A DNA stretch of 64,000 bases from Carnegiea gigantea (lineage: Eukaryota; Streptophyta; Magnoliopsida; Caryophyllales; Cactaceae): the NCBI GenBank assembly GCA_029747015.1, contig JAKOGI010000340.1:140001-204000 (forward strand). Reading direction: 5' to 3'. This document shows positions 24,686 through 37,062 of this stretch, one piece after another. Every line of letters begins with the position of its first letter. Position 1 is the first letter of the stretch. Made by a program: the position numbers and the translations under genes. The notes beneath the pieces were generated by a model that made no database searches, had not been told where the DNA came from, and saw nothing but the letters and a program-made list of their open reading frames with translations.

Positions 24686-26203
24686 ATGAAGGAGTCAACG
24701 GATTTGGGAAATGAGTTCATCTCCTCACAAGCCTTATTGTTTCTTATAGAAGGAGATAGAACAAGTGTTACTCACAAAACACCCATTGTTCTTCATGTGG
24801 AACAAGAGGATCCAAAGACATTCAGTAAAGCTATGGCTTCTAGGGACACTAGTTTTTGGAGAGAGGTAATAGAGGATGAAATGAACTCAATATTGTCAAA
24901 TAATACTTGGATTCTAAAAGATTTGCCTACAGGATGCAAACCCATTAAGTGTAAATGGGTCTTTAGAAGGAAAAGGGATACAGATGGAACTGTACATACC
25001 TTTAAGGCAAGGCTTGTAGCCAAAGGCTTCACTCAAAAGGAAGGAATAGATTATTTTGACATCTATGCTCCACTGGCAAGAATATCTTCCATTAGAACTT
25101 TGATTGCTTTGGCTTCTATACATGGGTTACACATCCATCAAATGGATGTTAAGATAGCCTTTTTAAATGGAGATCTTGATAAAGAAATCTACATGGAGCA
25201 ACCCGAAGGCTTTGTACTACTGGGAAATGAAAAGAAGGTATGTAAATTGGTCAATTCACTATATAGACTAAAGCAAGCACCTAAACAATGGCATGAAAAG
25301 TTTGATGGGACAATACTTGCAAATAGTTTTGCTCATACTAATTCTAACGAATGCATTTACTCTAAATTTACTGAAGGTTATGGAGTGATTATTTGTCTTG
25401 ATGTAGATGACTTACTAATTTTTGGTACTAACTTGGGAGGAATCCAAGAGACTAATAAGTTTCTTGCCTCACAATTCAAAATGAAGGATATGAATGAGGT
25501 GGATACCATCTTAGGCATTAAGGCAAAGAAACATAGTGGAGGCTATACTCTTAATCAATCTTCTAAAGTGTTAGATAAGTTTAAGCATCTTGGGATAAAA
25601 GAAGCAAACACTCCCTATGACACTAGTATGAAACTAGTTGAAAACACAGGAAGGGCTATAGCACAACTTAAGTATGCTAGTGCTATTGGAAGTCTGATGT
25701 ATGCCATGCATTGTACTAGACCAGACATTGCTTTTCTCTATGCAAATTGTCAAGGTTTACAAGTAAACCAAGCGCAATGCATTGGAAGGAAATAGTTAGG
25801 GTACTTGGATACCTTAAAAGAACTGAAGACTTAGTAATCTTTTATCATAATTTTCTTGCAGTTCTAGAAGGTTTTACAGATGCAAGTTGGATTACAAGTG
25901 CTACTGATAATAATCCACTTCTGGTTGGGTTTTACTCTAGGTGGGGCAGCCATTAGTTGGGCCTCAAAGAAGCAAACTTGCATCTCACACTCAACCATGG
26001 AGGCTGAGTTTATAGCCTTGGCGGTTACAGGCAAGGAAGTAGAATGGCTGAGAAATTTATTATTGGATATAGAGTTGTGGCCACAACCAATGCCGCCAAT
26101 CTCCTTGTACAGCGATAGCGAAGCCACTATGTCTAAAGCATATAGTAAAATCTATAATGGCAAGTCTAAACATATTAGCTTGCGACATGAGTTTGTGAGA
26201 TAA
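24686..26203 (+). pseudogene. copia-1 reverse transcriptase and RNase H, broken
   Basis: RT (24686-25795) contains KCKWVFRRKRDTDG, FKARLVAKGFTQKEGIDY, HQMDVKIAFLNGDL and LYRLKQAPKQWHEKF. The YVDD catalytic box reads DVDD (near 25400), with the Tyr lost. The frame breaks near 25795. RNase H (to 26203) shows [24 protein letters not shown] and KHISLRHEF. The RNase H domain has extra frame changes around 25800-25930. Confidence 0.88.
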
Positions 26204-26787
26204 CTCATAAGGGATGGAATTATATCCATCATTTATGTTGGGTCAAGCAACAATCTAGTGGATCCCTTAACAAAAGAATTGTCTCGAGATATGGTAACCC
26301 AACCTTTTCTAGCAAAACAAATGGGAAACAAGGTTTAAAGGGTAAGAACAAGTTATTGTCTGTGACTTGTAGCACTAAGATTGGGATTTAGTGCAAGGTC
26401 GCTACTGAATTAAATAGGGTGAGTTTAACTCTTAATGAATCCTAGGTCCTAAGTAGTAGGGATGTTTAAAGGATGTCACCTATATGAATAAAGAGGTGGT
26501 GCCGCCTCCAGCAAGAGTCCAAGGGTTACTCTTGTATTTGTTCATGAATTTAGGATGAGCACATGGCCATAAAAGTGCTAAAGCAATTAATATTTCTTAG
26601 AAAATGTGACTTGAATGTGTGCGTGGGGTGTTTCTGTTTTCATGTTGAAGTATTGGTTTAAACAACAAAGTCACCTAACACTTTATTGAAAGCTTGAAAT
26701 GCCTACACTAAATTAAAGGTTTAAATCGAAAGATACCTTTTTTGTATACATGTTCAAGTACAAGTGGTACGTCTCATTAACACAAAC

Positions 26788-26798
26788 TAGTGGGGGAT
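26788..26798 (+). other. copia-1 polypurine tract
   Basis: AGTGGGGGAT lies immediately upstream of the 3' LTR, where plus-strand DNA synthesis would be primed. Confidence 0.75.
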
Positions 26799-27439
26799 CG
26801 TTGGATAATTTGTATTCATGAGATATGATTTGGATAATTGGGCATCAAATAAAGTGCTTCACATTTGGGTTAAAATTTGGCTTGATTAGACTTTATCTTA
26901 GCCATATTGACCCTTATGCACAAGGAAAATGTCAGATAAAGTAAATAGCCCGCATGATCACAAGTGTGTCTGCTAGTCTCTCTGGACCCTTGTTAGTCGC
27001 GGGTTCGATTCCTTGCAGCACATAATTTTAAATCAGAAAAGTATTGCCAAGCGATATATTTTACTTTGTGGAGCCAGAAGCTACCGCAGTTGAACCGTGG
27101 TACACACCACGGTCCATGATGTTGTGTCTTTGCCTTTATCCAAAGTGAATGTGTCATAAAACTGATTGTGCTTATCCAATTTTATCAGTTAGCATCGGAT
27201 AAGACACATTGGTTGACAGTACCTGTATATATATTCTAGGAAACAAAGGGAATTTATCTAATTTTACTCCTCAGAAAAATTCACAAAAGGCTTATTGTAT
27301 CGCGGAGGTGTCTTTGCTAAAATCAAGAGCAATCTTTGTGAGATAGGGCCAATGACACCTTGAAGATAGTGTTATTCACGCCTTAAGCCTTTATAATTCC
27401 TCCACAAATTGTTTGTATATATCTTACATATTTCCAACA
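26799..27439 (+). repeat. copia-1 3' LTR
   Basis: 641 bp, collinear with the 5' LTR. The first base is C instead of T, so the terminal TG is lost. It ends TTTCCAACA and is followed by the GGTAA duplication. Confidence 0.93.
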
Positions 27440-27589
27440 GGTAAAAATTCGATGAGAAGCATAATCATCTTCCACTTATGGGGCAGGTGCATTGTACTAT
27501 GCTAATGCACATTGAAGGCTTGACACAGTTTACTCATTCCCCCCCCCCAACCACCAACGCCCTTTACCAGCCCTGCAGACAGGGTGGCC

Positions 27590-28065
27590 TAGGGTGTGCA
27601 AAAAAATCCGAAATCGAAAATCGAACCGCAAAATCGAAAAAACCGAATCGAAAAACCGGTTAACCGAACAAATTTTTCTAAAAAGTCGGTTCAATTAACC
27701 GAACCGAAATTCTTTTTCGGCTTTCGGTTCGATCATGGTTCGGATTATTTGAAAATGTGGTTAACCAGCGGTTAACTGAACCGAAAATAATTTTATTTTT
27801 TTAAAGAATTACACATAAAAATAAAAAATTTAGGTAAGAAAGTACAATTTTTTATTATTTATAAATGGTAACCAAAGTTTAATTTTTACAAAAAGAATTT
27901 AAACATAAAAAAATGAGAAATTTAGGTAAGAAAGGATAAGTTTTTTATTATTTGTAAACGGTTAACCGGTAACCGAAACGAAAAAACGATTAACCGAACC
28001 GAAAAACCGGTTAATCGATTTTCAGTTAACCGAAACTCCGGTTAACCGGTTTTGCACAAGGGCTA
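27590..28065. mobile_element. Short hAT-like non-autonomous element (GGTTAACC-rich)
   Basis: Starts TAGGGTGTGCAAAA; the inverse of its right end reads CTAGCCCTTGTGCAAAA. Both ends are packed with CCGAACCG/GGTTAACCGG motifs, typical of subterminal repeats in plant hAT-derived MITEs. A matching 8-bp TSD was not seen. The inside is AT-rich and non-coding. Confidence 0.7.
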
Positions 28066-28134
28066 GAGAGGTACTCAACCACTTACTATAACCATATTCT
28101 CATTTTTTTTTAAAAGGAAAAAATAGTCATAGTG

Positions 28135-28285
28135 TTGTGCAACTGAATCCTTTTTTGTGGGTCTTTTAGAATCAGCCTCTCAATGGATAGGAATACCGGT
28201 AGAGGTGAGGTTGCCTACAGGTGGATCTCCCCAGACCCCGCGAAAGTAGGACCCACACTGGAAGGTGGTGGTGGTGTTGTGTCGT
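28135..28285 (+). mobile_element. SINE relic (Au/TS-like)
   Basis: TTAGAATCAGCCTCTC, then GGTAGAGGTGAGGTTGCCTAC, CCCCAGACCCCGCG, a CACTGG segment and a GGTGGTGGTGTTG tail recall the body and TTG-type tail of the widespread plant tRNA-derived SINEs. The 5' tRNA-like part is not clear, so it is probably truncated. Family named from memory of the motif order. Confidence 0.5.
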
Positions 28286-28289
28286 GCGA

Positions 28290-29461
28290 CTGAAAATTGG
28301 TTTTTTGAGACACTATATATAGCTCGACCAACGCAAATCAAAAAGCCAATGTACAGTAGAAGTCATCATCAAGTAGACTCTAGATTTCACACCAAAAGAA
28401 TGATTAACCCAACTGTTTCATCAGCTTTCATTGAGGAGGACACTACTAAGAGCATATAATCAGCAATTTGGCCTGGCAAATAAGCCATAACAAGTTTTTC
28501 AACTTGATAACTGAAATGATTAATAGCATGATCAGACCCAAAAAAAAAAAAGAATTCCAAAATTCCGTGAATGACCGAATAATTTATTTTATTCATTTCT
28601 ATTTATCATCTACTCTTAACACCCATAGGGTTGGATTTATTCCATTCTTGATTGATTCCATCTTGATTTATATCACAGTCTCAGTTTCAAATTACAATGA
28701 ATTAGTAAATGATGGTTCGAAAATCATATCTTTACAAATATTCTGCACAAATTCTAGTTGAATAAAATCGCAAAGTTGAGAATCCATGCAATAATAGTCG
28801 TAAACTACAAAATTGTCAACTCTATGTCAAACCTGGAAAATTAAGGGCAAATTTAACAAGAAACAAACTTTTGGAAAGAAAACAATGGACCAAATTGTTT
28901 ACCTGCAGAGAATCGAACAAACGATGGAGAAATTGAAGAAGAGAGGTTCACTGGTGTGGTGGTTACGGGCAAAACTCACAAAAGGTTGGAGAGAATTTGA
29001 GAGACTATGAGAAGTGTCATCTCATCAAAGTATTTATATTTTAGGGTCTAGATTCGTTTGGACCATCCAACCGGTCAACCCAACCGAGTTGCGGTTAAAC
29101 CGGGTTTACTGTTAATAATTTAAAAAAGATATGTGAATCGGACAAGTTCGAATTCAACCATATTCAAAGAGTTAAGGTGAGCTCTTTTCATTGGTAAATA
29201 CGAGTTGATAAATAGATAAAGTTGATAAAGATTGACAGGGATTGACAAGAGTTGGTATTTTTTAGAATGATCTATTAGAATTGGTTAAAATTGGAAAAAA
29301 TTGGAAGAAGTTAGAATTTTGTAAGCCTTGAAAGATGTTGATAAGAAATGTAAAAGAGTGGGTATTGTTTTATAGTGTTTAGCATAATATTTCTCACAAT
29401 TGAAGAACTCACTAATATTTGGCAATTTTATGAATTGTATTTATTTTAATAATTTAATAAG
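28290..29461. other. Intergenic, no gene supported
   Basis: AT-rich. 29060-29110 has an AACCGGTCAACCCAACCG patch of hAT-like character. Short open frames have no recognisable sense. Confidence 0.35.
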
Positions 29462-29863
29462 TGTTGGTGTAAATGTTTATACGTTTACAACTTGATTTAG
29501 AAAACCTTGATAACCACACCCTGGACAAATTAGGGTAAACGCCAGGTGTTGGAGGTCAATGTCCTTCATAGGCCATAGAATTGGGATAAGGCCAATCCCT
29601 AGTTTAGGCCCACTGGGCTGCAATGTTATGAAGTTATCATTTTTCCTTTGTCTACAATGCACTATAAATACCCACCAACCTAGCTTGAATGGGATCAATT
29701 TCTCACGCAAATATAGGCTTTGACATTTTAGGTTATCAGAGAGTTTCCTTTTTGAGTAAAAGACCAGATCTATCCTCAAAAGGCCTGATCTTTATTCCTT
29801 ATTTTCTCAGCTGCCTTTTCCTTCTCCCTTTTCGGGAATTTGACTTGAATGTCGTAGGAGCAT
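29462..29863 (+). repeat. Ty3/gypsy 5' LTR, left part (split by insertion)
   Basis: Begins TGTTGGTGTAAATG and has a TATA box (TATAAATA, 29663-29670). It reads across the inserted array into 43796-43931 with the phrase GACTTGAATGTCGTAGGAGCATTCC, a recurring LTR phrase in this gypsy group. Rejoined length is about 540 bp. The insertion duplicated AGCAT. Confidence 0.72.
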
Positions 29864-32012
29864 TGTTAAGCTTGTTGAGAGCTACAAATTTAACAACTAC
29901 TTTGGTTATTAAATACTTTTTATAGCATAGGAAAGTAGGGATTGATCCACGAGGAAAGATTGTTGTAAAAGGCTAGCTTAATCCTAAATGATTTTACTAA
30001 TCCAATTTATTAAGTTTAGTCTTAATTGTTTGGAAATAATTCAAATCTACTGAATAAAAATCTGGAAAACTGCCCAATGATGCTCAATATATTCTAGATC
30101 ATATTCTGGAAATAGACAGTAAAAAAATTCCCTAAATAATTTAGGAAAATAAAAACAGAATAGTAACTGAAATTCTAATTAAAACAACAAATAATAGTCA
30201 GAAAATAAATATTAAAAATATCAAACAGTAACCTAAAAAATTATTCTTCAGGTCTATAAGCTTATGAATTCTAAATTGTATCTAATTAATTTCAAAAAAA
30301 TCAAATCAGAAAATTAGCATAGAATATCATGCAGAATAATAAATCTAAAATTAGATATAAAATAATCTGCATTAATATAAATAAGAAATTAATCACAAAA
30401 ATTACCCTAATTTTAGGACACAATTTTCTGGATTTAACAACACCTAATAATCATAAATTAAAATTAAAAATTAAAATTTTCAGAATTAATAACCTAAAAA
30501 CCTGCACTTCTCAATTTCACAAAATAATTCTGAAAAATTATCAAATAATTTCCAAAAATTACGAAATTGAATATGAGCAGACTAGGACACTATATAAACC
30601 CTAGGAATTAATAAAACTCGAAGAAATACAAAAATAACTATTTTTATTCTAATTTCTAACAAACTGGTAATTAAATACTAAAACTGAATATAAATCAATC
30701 TAAAATTATAACTACTCCAAAAATCAAAATCTAAACTATCTAAAATTACCTAGACACTCCTAAAAGACTATACTTTTGGGGAGGGGGTCGATTGAAATTA
30801 TATGGTAACCAAAAAAATGAAACAAAAATTAACAAACAAACCAAGTTAACTATAAGCAACAAATAATTATCAAAGTTGTCAAATTTATCAAGGATACTTA
30901 GTATAATCTCAATCCACCATGCAAATTAATATTTATCATTAATACACAAATTAATTTCATTCATGAGTTAAACTGTAGAAGACATCCACCAGCGGTTCTT
31001 CCCCGTTTTTCCTTAGGTTCTAGTTTACTTAGGTCCAGTCCTAATGTAAACCCTACTAATTTGATAATCTTTACACCAGCGCAAAAATTTAACCAAACTA
31101 GAGTATTAAGAATTAGAAAAATATCATTTAACACTTTATAATCAATTTACCCGCAAATCGATTTAACAAAGATCTAAAGCGATTACCTAATTAAAAGAGA
31201 TTAGTTTAAGCCATCCATGATTAATTAGGGTGATACCTAAACCTAAAAGACTATAATTTTTACTTATTATAATCTTCTAAACTATCAATCGAAATTGTAT
31301 TTAATCAATTAGCATGCATTCTAATCGATTTAACACAAATTTCATAAAGGATAAACGCTAATCGCTAAAGAATCATGAATATAAATCAACTAGGCATTAA
31401 AGCATAAAACTTGTTTCAAAATAAATAATTTAGCATGACTTCAAGAAGATTATACTAAGCATATGAAAATTACTCACTCTATTGAGAATAAAATCACAAT
31501 ATTTATCAATAATAATCATGTTCAATGACCAACTATCAAGATAAAATAACAACCCTAATAACTATACATGAAATAATGATAAAAGATATACTTTTGAGAG
31601 GAGGATGGGTGCGTGGGTGGTGAGGCTAGTGTGTGTGGCTGGTTGCGTGGCGGTAGATGATCCTTATGGTGATGGTGATGATGATATATATAGGGAAGAA
31701 AGGAGGGGTGTGATTAGGGTTAGTAATTAGGGTTTCATTCTTCCTTTCTTCCTTAAACTTCTTCTCCTTCAAGACTTCTAACTCTCATCCAACTTTTGAA
31801 ATCCTAGTCCAGACAATATCTTCATAATTATTCTTATTTGGACCGTCTTCTGTCCAAGTATGTAAAACTCGAGCCTCAACGACTCGTCTTCTCCTCTTTA
31901 TTAAAACAATGCCTAACCTAAAAAATATATAAATAAAAGTAAATTAGAAGAAATAAAATATATAATATAATCGAAATAATTATTAAAACAATGCAAGATT
32001 TTTGGCTTAACA
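29864..32012 (-). repeat. Array LTR copy 1 (full, 2149 bp)
   Basis: Outer left LTR, equivalent to the 3' end in element orientation. A TATATATA box on the - strand near 31685-31692 fits the orientation. Poly-G with variable length near 30780. Confidence 0.88.
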
Positions 32013-33286
32013 AATTCCCCCACACTCAAACTTTGGATGTCCTCGTGCAAAGAAATCTTAGACTCGACCTAAACCCTACCCTCTTTCTTCCTTATAAAGT
32101 CATGCATAACTATGATGCTCATAATAGGCGTTGACTTGCTTTAAAAACCGTTTTATAGAAAATTAATTAGTTTTTCTCCTATAAGTGAATAACTACTACA
32201 CATCTAATTACCATCAGAGAGTTTATTCATCAACTTCACAATATTTCCATAATGAAGTAACAAGATCAATAATTACCCATCTTTTCTGATTATGTATACA
32301 CCGATCAAGAGGTCTAAAAATAAAAAATTAAGATAGAATAATTTAGGCATGGTATGGCTATAGAGACTATTGAATTAGATAGAATCATTCATTGAATTGA
32401 TTCTAAACTTGCCTTGTACTTATTTCTCTTTCATTTTTTTTTTTCAAACTTCACTTGCGCACATATTCGAGGCCCATATAGGGTCTTAGAATTAAATACT
32501 CCCTGTCTCACACTCACCTGAATATAGGTGCTGGAGCAAACATTTTATTTTCATCATTACTTTTATTTATTTTATTGACTCACTAGTGTGGGAAGTAAGC
32601 TTTCCAGTGACAATATTGCCTCAAAAGTTGGCACTCAGTAGCGCATGCCTCAAAGGGGTACTTGTCATTTTCGATTTTGACTTTTTTGAAGTTATTCTAC
32701 TAATTCAATAGTCTAGGAAAGGGGTAGATCATTTTATTGCCTCTGTACGGCTATGTAACATAATAAAATAAGATGAATAATTATGATAGTTACTCATTAA
32801 AGAAATATATGAGGATCAACTCAATCTTCTCTGAAAGACAGCTAGCATCCTTAGAAGTCTTCACTCATAAAAGAATAAACTATAAAATAGCTAAGAAAAT
32901 TAAAAAAAAAATTTTAAACAAGCAAGCCCAGCATAAACTCCTATCATGCATTATTTATAAGAAATTTTTTTTTCAGAATAAATACTGTAGGAATTAAATG
33001 CAGAATGCACTCCCCCACACTTAATTCATGCATTGTCTCTAATGCATGTAAAAAGATAGAAATAATGAAAATAAAAACAAAATTAAATAGGTACTTCCCT
33101 AAAAAAGTTGGGTTGTCTCCTAATCAGCGCCTTTGTCTATAGTCGTTGGCTCGACATCATGAAGCTCCTGGATCCTCTAGTTGGATCTCTTCTAATAAAT
33201 TAGATAAAAGTAGTAAAATTTGTAGTAAAATTAGATAGAAGTAACTAGCAATTTTATTTTCTTTCCCCGGCAACGGCGCTAAAATT
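32013..33286 (-). other. Array internal domain 1 (1274 bp, non-coding)
   Basis: PPT inverse at 32013-32026. tRNA-Asp-type primer site inverse at 33265-33281, five bases from the next LTR. No ORF of recognisable sense. Confidence 0.85.
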
Positions 33287-35181
33287 TGTTAAGCTTGTCG
33301 AGAGTTATAAATTTAACCACTACTTTGGTTATTAAATACTTTTTATAGCATAAGAAAGTAGGGATCGATCCGCGAGGAAAGATTGTTGTAAAAGGCTAGC
33401 TTAATCCTAAATGATTTTACTAATTCAATTTATTAAGTCTAATCTTAATAATCTGGAAATAATTAAAATCTAATGAATAAAAATCTAGAAAACTACCCAA
33501 TGATGCTCCCAAATATTCTAGATCATATTCTGAAAATAAAATAGTAAAAAGATTCCCTAAATAATTTAGAAAAATAAAAATAGAATAGTAACTGAAATTC
33601 TAATTAAAAATCAATAACAGCAAATAATAGTCAGAAAATAAATATTAAAAATATCAAACAGTAACCTAAAAAATTATTCATCAGGTTTGTAAGCTTATGG
33701 ATTCTAAATTGTATCTAATTAATTTCCAAAAAATTAGATCAGAAAATTAGCACAGAATATCAAGCAGAATAATAAATCTGAAATTAGATATAAAATAATC
33801 TGCATTAATATAAATACAAAATTAATCACAAAAATTACCCTAATTTTAGAACAAAATCGAAATTAAAATTAAAAATCGAAATTTTTAGGATTAATAACCT
33901 AAAAACCTGCACTTCTCAATTTCACAAAATAATTTTGAAAAATTATCAAATAATTTCCAAAAATTACGAAATTGAATATGAGCAGAATAAGACACTACAT
34001 AAACCCTAGGAATTAATAAAACTCGAGGAAATACGAAAATAACTATTTTTATTCTAATTTATAACAAACTGGTAATTAAATACTAAAACTGAATATAAAT
34101 CAATCTAAAATTATAACTACTCCAAAAATCAAAATCTAAACTATCTAAAATTACCTAGACACTTCTAAAAGACTATACTTTTGGGGGGGGTTCGATTGAA
34201 ATTATATGGTAACCTAATAAAAATAGAACAAACTAATCAAATTAACTATAAGCAACAAATAATGATCAAAAGTTGTCAAATTTATGAAGAATACTTAGTA
34301 TAATCTCAATCCACCATGCAAATTAATATTTATCATCAACACACAAGTTAATTTCATTCATGAGTTAAACTGTAGAAGACATCCACCAGCGGTTCTTCCC
34401 TGTTTTTTCTTAGGTTCTAGTTTACTTAGGTCCACCCCTAATATAAACCCTACTAATTTGATAGTCTTTATACCAGCGCAAAAATTTAACCAAACTAGAG
34501 CAATAAGAATTAGAAAACATCATTTAACACTTTGTAACCAATTTACCAGCAAATCGATTTAACAAAGATCTAAAGCGATTACCTAATTAAAAGAGATGGA
34601 TTTGAGCCATCCATGATTAATTAGGGTGATACCTAAGCCTAAAAGACTATAACTTTTACGTATTATAATATTCTAAACTATCAATCGAAATTGTATTTAA
34701 TCAACTAGCATGCATTCTAATCGATTTCAACACAAATTTTATAAACGATAAACGCTAATCGCTAAAGAATCATGAATATAAATCAACTAGGCATTAAAGC
34801 ATAAAACTTGTTTCAAAATAAATAATTTAGCATGACTTCAAGAAGATTATACTAAGCATATGAAAATTACTCACTCATATTGAGAATAAAATCACAATAT
34901 TTATCAATAATAATCATGTTCAATGAGATAAAATAACAAAATAACTATACATGAAATAATGATAAAAGATATACAGGACAATAGATGATCCAGGGGTGTT
35001 CAATTAGGGACTCAAGACTTCTAGCTCTTCTCCAAGATAATATCTTCATAATTATCCTTATTTGGACCCTTCTGCCCAAGAGCCTCAACGACTCACTTTA
35101 TTATGCCTAACCTGAAAAATATATAAATTAAAGTAAATTAGACGAAATAAAATATATAATATAATCGAATGCATGATAACA
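33287..35181 (-). repeat. Array LTR copy 2 (1895 bp, many short deletions at its right end)
   Basis: Collinear with copy 1 up to about 34925, then interrupted by many short deletions up to its end, where GGCTTA of the terminus is lost. Confidence 0.85.
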
Positions 35182-35452
35182 AATTTCCCCACACTTAGAC
35201 TTTGGAGCAAAGAAATCTTAGACTCGGTCATGCATAACTATGGTAGGTGCTTTGAAAACAGTTTTATAGAAAATTAATTAGGTGTCAGAGAGATGAAGTA
35301 ACAAGATCAGCTGATTATGTATACACCGATCAAGAGGTCTAGGTTGCTATAGAGACTATTGGATAGAATAACTCATTGAATTGAGATGTACTTATTTCTC
35401 TTTCATTTTTTTTTTCAAACTCCACTTCACTTATGGTGAATATAGGTGCTGG
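35182..35452 (-). other. Array internal domain 2 (truncated, about 271 bp)
   Basis: Begins TTTCCCCACACTT and keeps landmarks in order (AAAGAAATCTTAGACTCG, GTCATGCATAACTATG, TGATTATGTATACACCGATC, CTTATTTCTCTTTC). Many short segments between them are missing. It ends at GGTGCTGGA, where it jumps into LTR interior sequence. Confidence 0.82.
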
Positions 35453-35792
35453 AGGTGATGATGATATATATAGGGAAGAAAGGAGGGGTGTGATTAAGGT
35501 TAGTAATTAGGGTTTCCTTCTTCCTTTCTTCCTTAAACTTCTTCTCCTTCAAGACTTCTAACTCTCCTCCAACTCTTGAAATCCTAACCCAGACAATATC
35601 TTCATAATTATTCTTATTTGGACTGTCTTCTGCCCAAGTATGTAAAACCCGAGCCTCAACGACTCGTCTTCTCCTCTTTATTAAAACAATGCCTAATCTG
35701 AAAAATATATAAATTAAAGTAAATTAGACGAAATAAAATATATAATATAATCGAAATAATTATTAAAACAATGCATGATTTTTGACTTAACA
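35453..35792 (-). repeat. Array LTR copy 3 (terminal 340 bp only)
   Basis: Enters the LTR at GGTGATGATGATATATAT and runs normally to GACTTAACA. Confidence 0.85.
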
Positions 35793-37062
35793 AATTCCCC
35801 TACACTTAGGCTTTGGACGTCCTCGTGCAAAGAAATCTTAGACTCAACCTAAACCCTACCCTCTTTCTTCCTTATAAAGTCATGCATAACTGTGATGCTC
35901 ATAATAGGCCTTGACTTGCTTTAAGAACAGTTTTATAGAAAATTAATTAGTTTTTCCTCCTATAAGTGAATAACCACTAGACATCTAACTACCATCAAAG
36001 AGTTTATTCATCAACCTCACAGTATTTCCATAATGAAGTAACAAGATCAATAATTACCTATCTCTTCTGATTATGCATACACCAATCAAGAGGTCTAAAA
36101 AAAGTTAAGATAGAATAATTTAGGCATGGTATGGCTATAGAGAGTATTGAATTAGATAGAATAACTCATTGAATTGATTCTAAACTTGCCTTGTACTTAT
36201 TTTTCTTTCATTTTTTTTTCAAACTCTACTTGCACACATATTTGAGACCCATATAGGGTCTTAGAAATTAAACACTCTCTGTCTCACACTCACTCGAATA
36301 GAGGTGTCGGAGCAAACATTTAATTTTCATCATTACTTTTATTTATTTTATTGACTCACTAGTATGGGAAGCAAGCTTTCCAGTGGCAATATTGCCTCAA
36401 AGGGTGGCACCCAGTAGCGCATGCCTCAAAGGAGTACTTGTCATTCCCGACTTTGACTTTTTTGAAGTTATTCTACTAATTCAATAGTCTAGGAAATGGG
36501 TAGATCATTTTATTGCCTCTGTACGACTATATAACATGATAAAATAAGATGAATAATTATGACAGTTACTCATTAAAGAGATATATGAGGATCAACTCAA
36601 TCTTCTCTGAAAGACAGCTAGCATGCTTAGAAGTCTTCACTCATAAAAGAATAAACTATAAAATAGCTAAGAAAATTTTTAAAAAAAATTTTAAGCAAGC
36701 AAGCCTAGCATAAACTCCTATCATGCATTATTTATAAGAAAAAAAATTTTCAGAATAAATACTGCAGAAATTAAATGCAGGATGCACCCCCCACACTTAA
36801 TTCATGCTTTGTCCCTAATGCATGTAAAAAGATAGAAATAATGAAAATAAAAACAAAATTAAATAGGTACTTCCCTAAAAACGTTGGATTGCCTCCCAAT
36901 CAGCGCCTTTGTTTATAGTCATTGATTTGACTTCATGAAGCTCCTGGATCCTCTAGTTAGATCTCTTCTAATAAATTAGATAAAAGTAGTAAAATTTGTA
37001 GTAAAATTAGATAGAAGTAACTAGCAATTTTATTTTCTTTCCCCGGCAACGGGGCCAAAATT
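35793..37062 (-). other. Array internal domain 3 (1270 bp, non-coding)
   Basis: Full copy. Primer-site inverse near 37041-37057 reads CCCCGGCAACGGGGCCA, with one change from tRNA-Asp. Confidence 0.85.

Larger units (their letters stand above)
21352..27439 (+). mobile_element. Complete, decayed Ty1/copia retrotransposon (copia-1)
   Basis: Two 641-bp LTRs (21352-21992 and 26799-27439) flank gag-PR-IN-RT-RNase H remnants in the copia order. A perfect 5-bp target duplication GGTAA is at 21347-21351 and 27440-27444. The LTRs differ at about 60 positions by eye (about 9%), mostly transitions, so the insertion is not recent. All coding parts are broken and a 376-bp foldback interrupts gag. It cannot be autonomous. 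Confidence 0.93.

Noticed and set aside
30329..30604. + strand Lys/Asn-rich ORF (also 42238-42465)
   Set aside because: AT-rich LTR sequence read on the strand opposite to the element; no conserved frame between copies.
33265..33281. tRNA-Asp 3' end-like sequence (also near 37041 and 41659)
   Set aside because: Only the terminal 17 bases match and each lies five bases from an LTR start; these are primer binding sites, not tRNA genes.
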